Source: Dromiciops gliroides (taxonomy: Eukaryota > Chordata > Mammalia > Microbiotheria > Microbiotheriidae). From it: a stretch of DNA of 64,000 nt. Where the stretch lies: positions 167,584,903 through 167,648,902 of the forward strand of contig NC_057866.1 of the NCBI RefSeq assembly GCF_019393635.1, in the 5' to 3' direction. Of this stretch, positions 20,447 through 30,591 are shown one piece after another. Within the stretch, counting starts at the first letter, position 1. The number at the start of each line of letters is the position of its first letter. The notes beneath the pieces are model-generated. The model searched no databases. It was not told the origin of the DNA and was given only the letters and a program-made list of their open reading frames with translations. Both the position numbers and the translations under genes were made by a program.

Positions 20447-20753
20447 GTTGTTTGTCCTTCTACTCGAAGAGGACCTTGTCATCGGACTGATGTCATGACT
20501 TGCACTGAATTGGATTTAAGTGAGGGAGGGCTGTTCAAGGTCACCAACCTCACTCTGTCCTCCAGAGCCATCTGGGTCCAGTGGCAAGATATACACCAGA
20601 ATGACTGGAGATGGCTCTGGATGTTTGAGGCAACCATGGTTAGGTGACTTGCTCAGGGTCACACAGAGAGTAAGTGTCTGAGGTGAGATTTGAACTCATG
20701 TCCTCCCAATTTCATGGCCAGTGCTCTATCTACTGAGCCACCTAGCTGCCCCT
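20447..20753 (-). mobile_element. SINE-H, full length
   Basis: Read on the minus strand: a SINE-A-like tRNA head from 20753, then a 3' domain with CCACTGGACCCAGATGGCTC and AAGGTCCTCTTCGAGTAGAA. TSD of 14 bp with one mismatch (TGAGAAAAAGCATT at 20433-20446, TGAGAAAAAGTATT at 20754-20767) shows that head and 3' domain moved as one element. Confidence 0.93.
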
Positions 20754-20767
20754 TGAGAAAAAGTATT

Positions 20768-20970
20768 ACTCTATGAAGAAGTCTCTTCTCCTGATTCAGG
20801 AGAAGGAAGAGGATGATCATTTGGGTCTGGGAGAGCAATGAGTAACTGCTATCTCCATATCTGAACACTGCCAATGATACCAATAGCTGTATTGCAGAAA
20901 CTGGCATTCTGCTAGTCAGTCAATACTGCCAACTTCACCTGGGCCATGTAGGCCAATGAACTCCTTGGGA
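20768..20970. other. single-copy sequence with a perfect 10-bp inverted repeat
   Basis: CTTCTCCTGA (20785-20794) and TCAGGAGAAG (20796-20805) flank a single T. Nothing else recognised. Confidence 0.4.
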
Positions 20971-20971
20971 A

Positions 20972-21120
20972 AAAGAGTAGGACTAGAGTTAGAGGGTCTG
21001 GGTCTCTGATGTTTGCCACACATGTGACCTTGGGTCCATAAGCCTCAGTTTTCTCATCTGTGAAACAAAGGGGTTAGACAGAAGTCCCTTATAATTCTAG
21101 ATCCATGATTCTAAGATCCC
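20972..21120 (+). mobile_element. MIR
   Basis: GTGACCTTGGGTCCATAAGC, TCAGTTTTCTCATCTGTGAA, then CTTATAATTCTAGATCCATG. Confidence 0.75.
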
Positions 21121-21334
21121 ATTTGTTTGGTTTTTCTTTTCTGGGTATATTTAGTTACTTTTTATTCAAAACACTTCTTATAGACTTTCTGTGATGTTTC
21201 CCAAAATGCTAAATCTTTTTTCTATTCTATTATATTATGGAAATGCTTGTTTTATTTCTTAAGTTCAGAATAAGATAAAAAAATCCAACTACAAAAAATA
21301 AAAAATAAAAATAATCTAATAGGTTAAAGAAATA

Positions 21335-21472
21335 AACAGCCTAGAATCTTAGGTTGAGGTTTTGGCTCTACCACTTTCCAGGTATGTAACTATGGGCAAG
21401 TCACCTAATTTTCTCTCAGCCTCAGTTTCTTCATCTGCAAAATGATAATAATACCTGTAGTATCTACCCGAC
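21335..21472 (+). mobile_element. MIR
   Basis: ATGGGCAAGTCACCTAATTT, then CTCAGTTTCTTCATCTGCAA. The L1 5'UTR insertion sits at its 3' end. Confidence 0.8.
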
Positions 21473-21487
21473 AAGCATATTGTTAAT

Positions 21488-22044
21488 TTTTTAAGTTGAG
21501 GTCTGCTCTCGGGGCACCAGGGTCCCTGTTTGGGGCTTCTTGTGCAGGGGTATAGGTGCTGTGTGAACGGCTTTTTACTCTGAGGCCTTTATGGTGTGTG
21601 GAGATCCCCCGCCCTGCACTTCCTGTCTGGGTGCGCTCGGCCAGCCAGGCGCCCGCTCCTGGCGTCCGTTCCCGGTGACCCGTTCGTCGCCCTCCCGGCC
21701 GGCGCAGTTAGGTTTTTCCACTGTCTTTCTTGGCCACCAGATTTTTGAACCAGGTTCCAGGGGCCTCAGTTGTTCGGCTGTGGCCCGCAGCTCCTGCTGA
21801 CTTGCCCCGACCCCCTCGGCGCTGGGTTGCTGCCCAGTGCTGGGCCTCCGTTTTGCCCGAGTCAGACCGACCTTTTCCTGAAGTCTTCTAAATTATCTCT
21901 GGTTGGAGGACTGTGTCTCTCTGTCTCTTTGCAGGTTCTGTAGTTTCAGAATCCGTCCAGAGGCTTGATTTAATGTTCGTTTTGAGGGAACAGAAGGAGA
22001 GCTCAGGCAGCTTGCTGCTTCCTCTCCGCCATCTTGGCCTATGT
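21488..22044 (-). mobile_element. L1 5'UTR-only retrocopy (CpG-rich)
   Basis: A minus-strand insertion whose sense 5' end is GGCCAAGATGGCGGAGAGG, the YY1-type start of an L1 5'UTR. It ends in CAGACCTCAACTTAAAAAA, with the poly(A) at 21488-21492 on this strand. A perfect 15-bp TSD AAGCATATTGTTAAT (21473-21487 and 22045-22059) bounds it. It contains the densest CpG cluster in the window (about 21550-21870). ORF1 and ORF2 are absent, so it is 3'-truncated and not the usual 5'-truncated L1. It encodes nothing. Assignment to marsupial L1 is from recalled family sequence. Confidence 0.88.
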
Positions 22045-22065
22045 AAGCATATTGTTAATGAAGTT

Positions 22066-22185
22066 AGGATCCTAAATCTAGAGCTGGAAAGATGGCTTTT
22101 AGAGACCATCTAATCTGACTTCCTCACTGTACAAATGAGAAAACTGAAGCCAAGGAATAGTGACTAACTCAAGGTCACAGAAATT
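22066..22185 (-). mobile_element. MIR-type fragment
   Basis: AATCTAGAGCTGGAAAGATG, ACCATCTAATCTGACTTCCT and ACAAATGAGAAAACTGAAG. Confidence 0.7.
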
Positions 22186-22204
22186 GTTTTTTTTTTTCTC
22201 TTAT

Positions 22205-22363
22205 TCGAGTCTTCTTATAGAAAATGACAGATATAATGTTTTACATAATTGTACAGGTATAATCTATATCTGATTGTTTACCACCTCAGGGATAGGAAAG
22301 GAGAGGGGAGAGGCAGGGAGGAAGGGATAGAATTTGGAACTCAAAATTCAAATGTTTATTTTT
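22205..22363 (+). mobile_element. L1 3'UTR fragment
   Basis: AATGTTTTACATAATTGTAC, CTATATCTGATTGTTTACC, then GAATTTGGAACTCAAAATTC, the sense L1 3'UTR order. Confidence 0.8.
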
Positions 22364-22378
22364 TAAAAGTGTGATCTA

Positions 22379-22514
22379 GGAGCAGCTAGGTGATGCAGTG
22401 GATAGAGCACCGGCCCTGCATTCAGGAGGACCTGAGTTCAAATCCGACCTCAGACCCTTGACACTTACTAGCTGTGTGACCCTGGGCAAGTCACTTAACC
22501 CCAATTGCCTCACC

Positions 22515-22563
<49 letters not shown>

Positions 22564-22565
22564 AA
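22379..22565 (+). mobile_element. SINE-A with (CA)n in its tail
   Basis: Perfect 15-bp TSD TAAAAGTGTGATCTA (22364-22378 and 22566-22580). The tail at 22516-22560 is a CA microsatellite within the inserted unit. Confidence 0.96.
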
Positions 22566-22591
22566 TAAAAGTGTGATCTAAAAAAAAAAAA

Positions 22592-22775
22592 AAGTGTGGT
22601 GGCCCAGAAACCCTTTCAGGGGATCTGTGAGGTAAAATCTATTTTCAAAATAATAGTAAGACATTTTAATTTCTAGTACAGCTACTATCCATAGATATAG
22701 CCCAACTAATCAGAAGCCCTTTAGGGATGCTCAGTAATCTGGTTTTGAGACCAGAAAGGTTGAAAATGACTGGAC
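22592..22775 (-). mobile_element. DNA-transposon fossil
   Basis: GGCCCAGAAACCCTTTCAGG, AATAATAGTAAGACATTTTA and GGTTTTGAGACCAGAAAGGT resemble a short nonautonomous hAT-like element known from other mammals. Strand is nominal. Confidence 0.55.
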
Positions 22776-22969
22776 TTGAGGGTCAACTTCAAATTCCTCA
22801 GGTTGGCATTTAAAACCTTGCACAACTGAGCTACAGTCTAGCTCGATGGATACAGTTCACATTCCTTCCCTTCATTCACTGTATATTAGAGATAAACTGG
22901 CCTTTTTTGCATTTTGTCATATGCAGTGTACCATCTTCAGTCTCAGTGCCTTCACATGAAAAAAAGGCC

Positions 22970-23193
22970 CATCCATTTTCATGATCCCATTTTGGGGGTT
23001 TTCTGGGCAAAGATACTGGAGCTGTTTGCATCTCCTTCTTCAGCTCTTTTTACAGATGAGGAAACTGAGGTGAGCAGAGTTAAGTGACATGGGCAGGGTC
23101 ACACAGCTAGTAAGTGGCTGAGGCCAGATTTGAATTCAGGAAGAGGAGTCTTTTTCACTCCAATTCCAGTGCACTGAGCCACCTAGCTGCCCT
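22970..23193 (-). mobile_element. SINE-B nested in L2
   Basis: GGGTTTTCTGGGCAAAGATA, then ACAGATGAGGAAACTGAGGT and the reversed tRNA head. The extreme RTE-like tail is missing. Confidence 0.85.
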
Positions 23194-23349
23194 TTGTCCC
23201 TGAATACTCTCCCTCATTCCTTCCCACCTCTTAGAATTCCTAGTTTCCTTCAAAGGGCAAGTTCCATTGTTTATATGGGACCTTTCTTGATTCCCACCAG
23301 TTGCTAGTGCTTCCCTTCTCCAAAGGGGGACACATTTACTTTATATATG

Positions 23350-23499
23350 TTTTGTTTTGTTTCTGTGGGGCAATGAGGGTTAAGTGACTTGCCCAGGGTC
23401 ACACAGCTAGTAAGTGTCAAGTGTCTGAGGCTGGATTTGATCTCCGGTTCCCCCAATCCAGGGCCAGTGCTTTATCCACTGCGCCACCTAGCTGCTCCC
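23350..23499 (-). mobile_element. SINE-A nested in L2
   Basis: TSD TACTTTATATATG (23337-23349) against TACTTTATCTATG (23500-23512), one mismatch. Confidence 0.95.
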
Positions 23500-23669
23500 T
23501 ACTTTATCTATGCTTATATGTACTCATACATGTTGTCTCTCCCCATGGAGGGTAAGTGCTTTAAAGGCATTGTTGTCTTCCTATCCATAGAGCCTGTGCA
23601 TAGTCGCTGGTGCAGGGCACATGCTTAATAGATGCTTGCGATTATACTAACGTGCCATCTAAACACCAG

Positions 23670-23825
23670 CTAATATTATTACGGCGCCATACGGGTATCA
23701 GCTATGACAGTGGTGGGATCCTGAGTCGGGCAATGCCGAATATTACCTGGACTTCACTCCTCTCTGAGACTCAGTTTCCCACCTCTGTAAGCTCTGCCAG
23801 CTTCAAATCCACAATCCTAGGGCTA
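23670..23825 (+). mobile_element. MIR fragment, diverged
   Basis: GAGACTCAGTTTCCCACCTC, then CCAGCTTCAAATCCACAATC. Unusually rich in CpG for an old repeat. Confidence 0.5.
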
Positions 23826-24395
23826 ATTCATACGCACAAACGATCACAAAGGATCTTTGGCTCAAGGGCAAAGGGACAGGTTGGCGGCTTCCCACAAGCC
23901 AGGTTTTGAACGTAACCTGGGTCCGCAGTGGCTCAAATCTCTCCCCAATTGCTGATTTCCTGAGATGACTGAATGTCAGGACAGTAGCGGGCATGCATTT
24001 CTGCCCCCTGGAAATAATTACGCATTAGTGTGACTGGTTGGAAGTTTCATCAGAAAGGCCTGACGCTGAGCCGTCTCGAGGTCTGCCTGGCCTTCTTGCC
24101 CCTCCAGGGAGTTCCTTGCAGCTGCCTGAGGTGGAGACGATCTCAGGATAATTGAAGCTGGCTCTTCCGAGCTGTCAATCAGGATCACCGCTAAAGTCAG
24201 TCAGGGCAGACAAGTACTGGCTCGAGCTGGCTTTCCAAAGAAGATGAGTTGTTGCCCCTTAGCTGGAATCCACCAAAGGGGATGTTGGGGTGGAAGACGG
24301 AAAGGAGGACTGAATTGGGCTGATGACACTGAACATCGCATATAGACAAGCAGGCATAGCTTAGGCAAGCTAACTAGCACGCAGATAAATGTTTT
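23826..24395. other. single-copy block, candidate conserved noncoding DNA
   Basis: No repeat family. The part 23990-24200 has ATAATTACGCATTAGTGTG and GCTGTCAATCAGGATCACC, a composition seen in regulatory DNA. No coding frame. Confidence 0.35.
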
Positions 24396-24397
24396 CA

Positions 24398-24575
24398 AGT
24401 TTGCAAAGCATTTCAGATATTTGCCTTTTCTCGTTTGATTCTCACAAGATGACCCATGCAGTAGTTGCTATTATTACCCCCATTTTACAGATGAGGAAAC
24501 TGAGGCTCAGAGAGGTTAGGTTACTTTCCCAGGGTCACCCAACTCGTATCTGAGGTGGAAGTCTTCCTAATGCCA
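24398..24575 (-). mobile_element. MIR
   Basis: CATTTTACAGATGAGGAAAC, GAGGCTCAGAGAGGTTAGG. Well preserved. Confidence 0.85.
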
Positions 24576-24961
24576 AATATAAAGCAACATACACTGCTGC
24601 AAGCTGTTCTGGGCCAGTAGTTCAGGGTGTGATATTGGAGCTCAATGAGATAACTACAGGTCATCTCACGTTTAACAGAAATGATTTGACTTAACAACAA
24701 CCTGGAAAGGATATGGGGCAAAGACACAGCATTGATTCAGGTGGGGTCTGCTCCACTTGGCTGGTCAGAAGCCAGTGGGGTGAAGTCAAAGGAGCCCCTG
24801 TCTCTCCATGCACTGGACTTTTGTGCCTGAGTGACTGGCAAGCTTTCCCTGGACCAATGAGTATCAAAGTCATTTTCATTGATCTTGAAGGGAAAACCTA
24901 GCCTAAATTTATGTGGCAGGGAGTCTAGTAGATATGATTCCAACCACATTGGGAAAGAAGA
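24576..24961. other. single-copy sequence
   Basis: Nothing recognised. Confidence 0.4.
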
Positions 24962-25208
24962 AATAAGACATTTATTCAGCTCTTCTGTGTGTCAAGAACT
25001 ATAAGTGCTTTAAAAATATCTCATTTGAACCTCACAGCAACCCTAGAAGATACAATATCCTCACCCCCATTTTACAGTTGAGGAAACTGAGACAGACAAA
25101 AGTAAAGTGACTTGCCTGGGAGTCACACAGCTACTATCTGAGGTCATATTTGAACTCTAGACTTCCTGACTCTAGGCCCAGTGGGCTATTCACAACCCCA
25201 CCTAGATA
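24962..25208 (-). mobile_element. MIR-type SINE, full length
   Basis: Starts GACATTTATTCAGCTCTTCT, includes CCCCATTTTACAGTTGAGGA and ends in the reversed head (CACAACCCCACCTAGATAG). Confidence 0.8.
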
Positions 25209-25214
25209 GCGGAG

Positions 25215-25464
25215 GTTATTCTTGTTTAGTCATTTCAGTTGCGTCTGACTCTTCTTGACACCATTTTGAGGTCTTCCTGTCGGATACTAGAGTGCTTTGC
25301 CATTTCCTTCTCCAGCTCATTTTACAGATTAGGAAACTGAGGCAAATAGGGTTGTGACTTGCTCAGGGGCACACAACCATTAGGTGTCTGAGGCCAGATT
25401 TGAACTCAGGAAGATGAGTCTTCTTGACTCCAGGCCCAGCACTCTATCCACTGTGCCACTTAGC
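25215..25464 (-). mobile_element. SINE-B, near full length
   Basis: TAGTCATTTCAGTTGCGTCT, GCCATTTCCTTCTCCAGCTC, then the reversed core and tRNA head ending CTGTGCCACTTAGC. Confidence 0.9.
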
Positions 25465-25479
25465 ATAGATTAATGCGAC

Positions 25480-25685
25480 ATGGTCGAACATACGCTGGAT
25501 TTCTACAAAGGAACCTGGGTTCAAATCTCTGTTCTGCTACTTACTACTTTTGCAGTCTTGGGCAAATCACTTTATCTCTCTGACCCTGGGTTTCTTCGTC
25601 TGTGTAATGAAAAGGTTGGATTGTATGGTCTCTAATGTGCCCAGCCTACCCCCCTTCCCATCCCAATTCTGACACTCTATAGTCC
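25480..25685 (+). mobile_element. MIR
   Basis: ACCTGGGTTCAAATCTCTGT, GTCTTGGGCAAATCACTTTA, then CCCAATTCTGACACTCTATA. Confidence 0.75.
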
Positions 25686-26399
25686 TACTTTTGTATTTTT
25701 GTCAAGGTATTTTACACTGATATTTCCCTTGGCTTGAATAACTCTAGACTACAATCCCCCCCAGTTGTCCGTAGCCTCCCATCTTCAGCCTGTTTCCCAA
25801 TATGTAAGTGCCCCTCCTTAAGCTGCTTGTAAAATCAGCAATTGTGATTGATTGCTCCCGCTCAGGCAGTGCTGATATTACAAAGCCTGAGTTAGGTAAT
25901 GCAGCCTGCATCTCTCAGGGCAAGCCCCAGCTTGACATTTGCACACCCAGCAGAAATCATTTCTGGCTGGAGATAGAGTTTCATCTTCTAGCAGTATTCC
26001 ATCAGAGGAAGCTGCTCTCTCAGCCTATACACTGGCCATTTCTGTATTAGAGGCACCAAGATTGCCTCCTCCCTTCTTGCACCCCTCCCTCCTGTTCCTC
26101 TCTTTTCTAAGACACCCCCCCCCCCAGCTGATTTTATTCCTATAAACAGGGAGCCTGCAGGTAAATGAATGCCTGTTTACATATGATTAAGAGATTCTAG
26201 CCCCCAGGCTCCCTGTATGGGGAATATTTGACATGTGATGCATCCCAGAATTTCCTCTTAGCTTTCCTACTTGGATGAACATGGCCATGGATTATGCTTA
26301 ACCAAGATTTAGAAAACAAAAGATTTTCCTTTACTCCAAACACATGACTCCATTGGTGTAGTCAGCAGCAAACATCCTCTCCCAGTATAGATCAATTCT
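25686..26399. other. single-copy block, candidate conserved noncoding DNA
   Basis: No repeat family. Within 25800-26320 lie ACAGGGAGCCTG (26146-26157) and CAGGCTCCCTGT (26205-26216), a perfect 12-bp inverted repeat. TAAACAGG (26143-26150) and CCTGTTTA (26172-26179) give two opposed forkhead-like sites. Base composition is even and there is no coding frame. Confidence 0.4.
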
Positions 26400-26653
26400 T
26401 GTTGTGCTGTTGTTTCAGTAGTGTCTGACTCTCCAGGACCTCATTTGGGTTTTTCTTGGCAGAGATACTGGAGTGGTTTGCCATTTCCTCCTCCAGCTCA
26501 TTTGACAGAGGAGGAAATTGAGGCAAACAGGGTTAAGTGACTTGCCCAGGCTCACACAGCTACTGAGATACTACCTGGCTGAGGCTGAATTTTAATCCAG
26601 GTCTTCCTGACTCTAGGTTCAGCACTCTATTCACTGGACCACCTAGCTGCCCC
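26400..26653 (-). mobile_element. SINE-B, full length
   Basis: TTTCAGTAGTGTCTGACTCT, GAGATACTGGAGTGGTTTGC, core, then the reversed head ending CCACCTAGCTGCCCC. Confidence 0.92.
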
Positions 26654-26674
26654 ACCCCCATCAGTTATTCACTT

Positions 26675-26815
26675 GCAGTTTGTAGTCTTAGAAAGTTGCT
26701 TAGAACACTGAAAGGGTAAATGGCTTAGCCCGGGTTACATGTCCAGGTTATGAGAGAAGAAGGACCTGAACCCAAATCTGAGGCTGGTTTTCTAACTACT
26801 CTATCCTACATTGCT
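26675..26815 (-). mobile_element. MIR fragment
   Basis: GTAAATGGCTTAGCCCGGGT, GACCTGAACCCAAATCTGAG. Confidence 0.65.
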
Positions 26816-26889
26816 TTTGAGGAACTTTGCATCCTTCTGCAAACCGTGCAATCCAATAATTTTACAGCTAGAAGAGACGTTAGCTGATA

Positions 26890-27056
26890 TAAGCAAAGGA
26901 TCACTGGGTTTGGAGACTGAAAACATGGGTTCAGGTTCTGACTCTGCTACTTACTACCTGGGTAAGCCTGGGCAATTTCCTTCAACTGCTTCACCTTTGG
27001 GGCCTCAGTTTCCTGATCTATAGAATGAAAAGGTCAGATGAGATCATCTGGATCCT
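26890..27056 (+). mobile_element. MIR
   Basis: GTTTGGAGACTGAAAACATG, CTCAGTTTCCTGATCTATAG. Confidence 0.75.
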
Positions 27057-27077
27057 GGTCCCTTCCTCCCTTACTTC

Positions 27078-27210
27078 TCTCTCTCCCCCCTCTCTTCTCT
27101 TCTCTTCTCTTCTCTTCTCTTCTCTTCTCTTCTCTTCTCTTCTCTTCTCTTCTCTTCTCTTCTCTTCTCTTCTCTTCTCTTCTCTTCTCTTCTCTTCTCT
27201 TCTCTTCTCT

Positions 27211-27262
<52 letters not shown>

Positions 27263-27337
27263 CCCCTCTCTTTCTCTCTCTCTCTCTCCCCACCTTCTCT
27301 TCCTCCTGCCTTTCCTTCCCCCTCCTCTCTCTCTCTA
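27078..27337 (+). repeat. (CTCTT)n followed by (TC)n pyrimidine tract
   Basis: About 24 almost perfect CTCTT pentamers (27090-27212), then pure TC, then mixed pyrimidines. Long frames on both strands here are repeat artefacts. Confidence 0.98.
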
Positions 27338-27361
27338 TGTATGTATATATTTATATGTATG

Positions 27362-27768
27362 TGATCCAAGTCCCAAATCCCATTGGTGGTGTTCTTTCCT
27401 CACTGGTAGAGATCTCTGGTAACAGAAGTAAAGAAGTGAGTCCTGTTCTCTGCAGACTTTCTTTGTCTTTCTTTCTTCTGTCTCTTCAGGCTTCAGGTCT
27501 TTTTGGCTTCCAGCTTCAAGAGAGAAGATCGAAGATGCCAACCCTTCCTCAGGTTGCTGAAGGAAGAGACCCTGGGAAGAAGCTGATGTTAGAGAAATTG
27601 CGAGCCTCTGTCATGTCCCTACCCCTAGCTTGAGACACTCAAGACTGGGGTCAGTTTCCCCTTGGGTAAGATCAAGGACTCTCTGTTGCTTGCCTCACTC
27701 CCAATTGGGAGAGCTGCTTCACTCTGCATTGTTTAGTATATATTCCCGTATGCACATGTTCTTTTCTT

Positions 27769-27832
<64 letters not shown>

Positions 27833-28310
27833 TCCTTCCTTTCTCTATAGATATGGATAAATGGGTTTCTTTACTGCTTCCTATGTGTGTTCATGTAGAA
27901 TTGTGGTAGGAAGGGAGTCAAGCCTTGAATATAAATCTCAATAAATGTTTATTGAATAAATCTTGGGATCTTTCTTTCTTCTTTTCCTACTAAAAAGCAA
28001 AAAACAAAAAACCAGCAGTCAGAACTTGAAAGTCACAACCCCTAGACCAATGATATGTAAGGAAATAGATATAATTCAATGATTCAGCTTTGGATAGATA
28101 CTCAGCCCCCCAACTCTCTCAGCCTCCTCGACCCTCTGATGGTAGGACTGGAGGTTGGAATACTAATTTCCACTCAAAACTTCCTCTAGAGAGGGCTGAG
28201 ATCTGAACTTCCCAGCTAATTCTCCACTTTCCGTCAGCAACTCTGCTTGGTTTGGATTCTAGGAAACATCATACCCCCTATACACCATCTCGTCCCCTAT
28301 TTTCCAGGTT
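27362..28310. other. unassigned sequence, possibly a decayed LTR
   Basis: Ends of 27362-27970 carry AATAAA twice near 27930-27955 and the text resembles an LTR U3-R, but I found no TSD or terminal TG/CA pairing. A (TC)n array is embedded. 27970-28310 is unassigned. Confidence 0.3.
27772..27830 (+). repeat. (TC)n microsatellite
   Basis: About 28 pure TC units. Confidence 0.98.
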
Positions 28311-28314
28311 CTCT

Positions 28315-28460
28315 TTGTGTGTTGTCTTCCTACCATAGAATACAACTTCCTTGAGGGCAGAGGCTGTCTTTCTTATTATTATTTGTATTCTCATCACTTA
28401 GCACAGTGCATAGTACATAGTATGTACTTAAATGTTTATTGAATTGAAATGAATTGAATT
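28315..28460 (+). mobile_element. L2-type LINE 3' end
   Basis: TTCCTTGAGGGCAGAGGCTG, TTAGCACAGTGCATAGTACA, then a short GAATTGAAATGAATTG tandem end. Confidence 0.8.
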
Positions 28461-28603
28461 ATTGCCCCACACCCCTTCACTCTTAGGAGAGCAGAATGAC
28501 CAAACCATCGAACCCCAACCTCCTGCTTCCTCTCCTGACAGGAAATAACATCTCTCTTGGAGAAGGGTTCCCCAGGAACTAACCTTTGGGTGTGTGTTTT
28601 GGG

Positions 28604-29055
28604 TGGGGACAGCCCAGAGAGGGCACTATGTGCCAAGGACCATGTCAGGTATTTGAAATAAAAAGCAAAAAACAAAACAGTCCTACCTTCAATGAGTCTA
28701 TGTGGATGGGGTGGGGGGGAAGGATTAAGGAGGGAACATGTATACAGATAAATCAATACAAAACACATCTCATAGAAATACAGAATTTGATGGGGACGGG
28801 GAGGGGAGGGAGGGCAAGAAATCAGAAGTGGAAAAATCAAGTCTTCCTTTTGTAAATGACACTTGAACCAAGTCTCAAAAGGAACTAAAAGTTCCAAGGA
28901 GTAAAGTTGAGTGGGGAGAGTGTACCAGAGTCCTGAGAAAATGGGGAACAGTTTATGCAAACACATGGTAGTGAGAGATGGGATGTTTTGTGTGGAGAAC
29001 ATCACCTACGTCTGTCTGTCTGGAACACAGAATAGATGTGAGGGAATAATGCTGT
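28604..29055 (+). mobile_element. repeat D
   Basis: TATGTGCCAAGGACCATGTC, CAGTCCTACCTTCAATGAGT, CTTGAACCAAGTCTCAAAAG and GGAACAGTTTATGCAAACAC follow D order. A long antisense frame over 28436-29005 is an accident. Confidence 0.7.
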
Positions 29056-29699
29056 CCATTACTTGTCCTCCATTCTCCCCATATGGTCATGGTCAGCCCA
29101 CCTTTTTTTTTCTTTTTTTGAAGTCATCTGAAAAGTCTTTCATTAAAATGTCATTCCCTTGGAGCCAGTTAACTGTAGACACCATCCCATAGAGAAATGA
29201 CCGTATCTGAAGTCGGGGGCCACCAAACAAAGCCTTAAGGGATTTTTGGCCATATAAACATGGGGAAACCAAGTCATGTGGAGTAGAGCCCCTCCTAATA
29301 AGCCGCGTGGTCTCTCTTCTGGTCAATGCCTTTGGAGTTTTTTTGGGGGGGGCGGGGTATGGGACAGCTTTTCCCTTTTGCTCAGTTTCTTCGCTTAATT
29401 GGCAAACATTGTAAAAACAGTAGCGACCAGGGCTGCTTCCTGTGGCAATGACTTAACAATGAATAAATGTAAATGAAAGCAGAAACAAGGAAGTGTGTGC
29501 CTGTTTCCCATCCCAACCCTTGAGAAATCCAGATGTTCTACCCATTCATTTCCTCAGCTAAATACTGTTCTTATTAGTTTCATACGTGTCTGTTGAACAA
29601 GCTTTCTAATTGAATAACTGGTCAATCGCCGTCTACCCTGACATGTTAGACTGGTTTAAGGCTTTTGTATCTAGAGGTGGCAAGGGCTTGAACTCCACT
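29056..29699. other. single-copy block
   Basis: No repeat family; T-run at 29103-29120 and G-run near 29344. The text GGCAAACATTGTAAAAACAG and neighbours are repeat-free. Weak candidate for conserved noncoding DNA. Confidence 0.35.
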
Positions 29700-29990
29700 T
29701 CACATAGTCGATCAGCAAGCATTTTTTAAGTTTCCAATATGTTCCAGGCATCATGCTAGGTACTGAATACAAAAGAAAAGCCCCAAACAGCCCCTACCCT
29801 CAGGGAGCTTACACCCTAAAGGAAGAGACAATGTGTATGTATGTACATGAGATGTTCAGACAAGACTCTAAAAGCAGTGCCACAGCAGGAAGAGGAAGAG
29901 AGAGAGGCTAGGAAAGTTGGGAAAGAGGGCCATAGGTAGAAGTTGTAAGGAAACAGAGAGAAGCTAGATTTAATGAAAAAGCCATAGATC
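29700..29990 (+). mobile_element. repeat D head
   Basis: GATCAGCAAGCATTTTTTAA, GTTCCAGGCATCATGCTAGG, CCTCAGGGAGCTTACACCCT. Confidence 0.8.
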
Positions 29991-30005
29991 AAAAGAGAAT
30001 AGATT

Positions 30006-30140
30006 GGGGACAGCTAGGTGGCTCAGTGGATAAAGCACTGGCCCTGGATTCAGGAGGACCTGAGTTCAAATCCAGCCTCAGACACTTGACACTAGCTGTG
30101 TGACCCTGGGCAAGTCACTTAACCCTCATTGCCCTGCAAA
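30006..30140 (+). mobile_element. SINE-A with expanded tail
   Basis: Full-length. TSD AGAATAGATT (29996-30005) against AGAACAGATT (30364-30373), one mismatch. The whole purine array that follows lies inside the TSDs, so it grew from the SINE tail. Confidence 0.93.
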
Positions 30141-30366
<226 letters not shown>

Positions 30367-30454
30367 ACAGATTATCTCCTGTGGTCCTGGATTCCTCCTT
30401 TTGGGATGTCTTCAAACAAAAGACCTTTATGTTAAACGTCTCAGTCAGGTAGCA

Positions 30455-30510
30455 GGTGGGCTACAGGGCCTTTGAGGTCTCTTTCCACTCTGAAAATCTG
30501 TGATTCTATG
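30455..30510 (+). mobile_element. MIR 3' end
   Basis: GGCCTTTGAGGTCTCTTTCC, then CTGTGATTCTATGG. Confidence 0.65.
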
Positions 30511-30591
30511 GAAGAAACAAACAAAATGAAATGAAACAAAAAGAGGTGGCCGTGGAGTAGGGAAGGAACATAAGTGAACTAGGGTGAGGAG

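Larger units (their letters stand above)
22785..23645 (+). mobile_element. L2 LINE 3' portion, split twice
   Basis: Three pieces (22785-22969, 23194-23336, 23513-23645) read on as one L2: GGCATTTAAAACCTTGCACA, then CTTTCTTGATTCCCACCAG, then GGGTAAGTGCTTTAAAGGC. A SINE-B and a SINE-A are nested in it. Confidence 0.75.

Noticed and set aside
21550..21870. CpG island as a host gene promoter
   Set aside because: It lies wholly inside a TSD-bounded retrocopy of an L1 5'UTR, so the CpGs came with the insertion.
27025..27633. 202-codon frame rich in Ser and Leu, with counterparts on the other strand
   Set aside because: It is the (CTCTT)n/(TC)n array read as codons. The same holds for 14010-14300, 18101-18379 and 30100-30475.
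28436..29005. 189-codon antisense frame
   Set aside because: It overlaps repeat D and an L2 3' end, has low-complexity proline runs and no recognisable domain.
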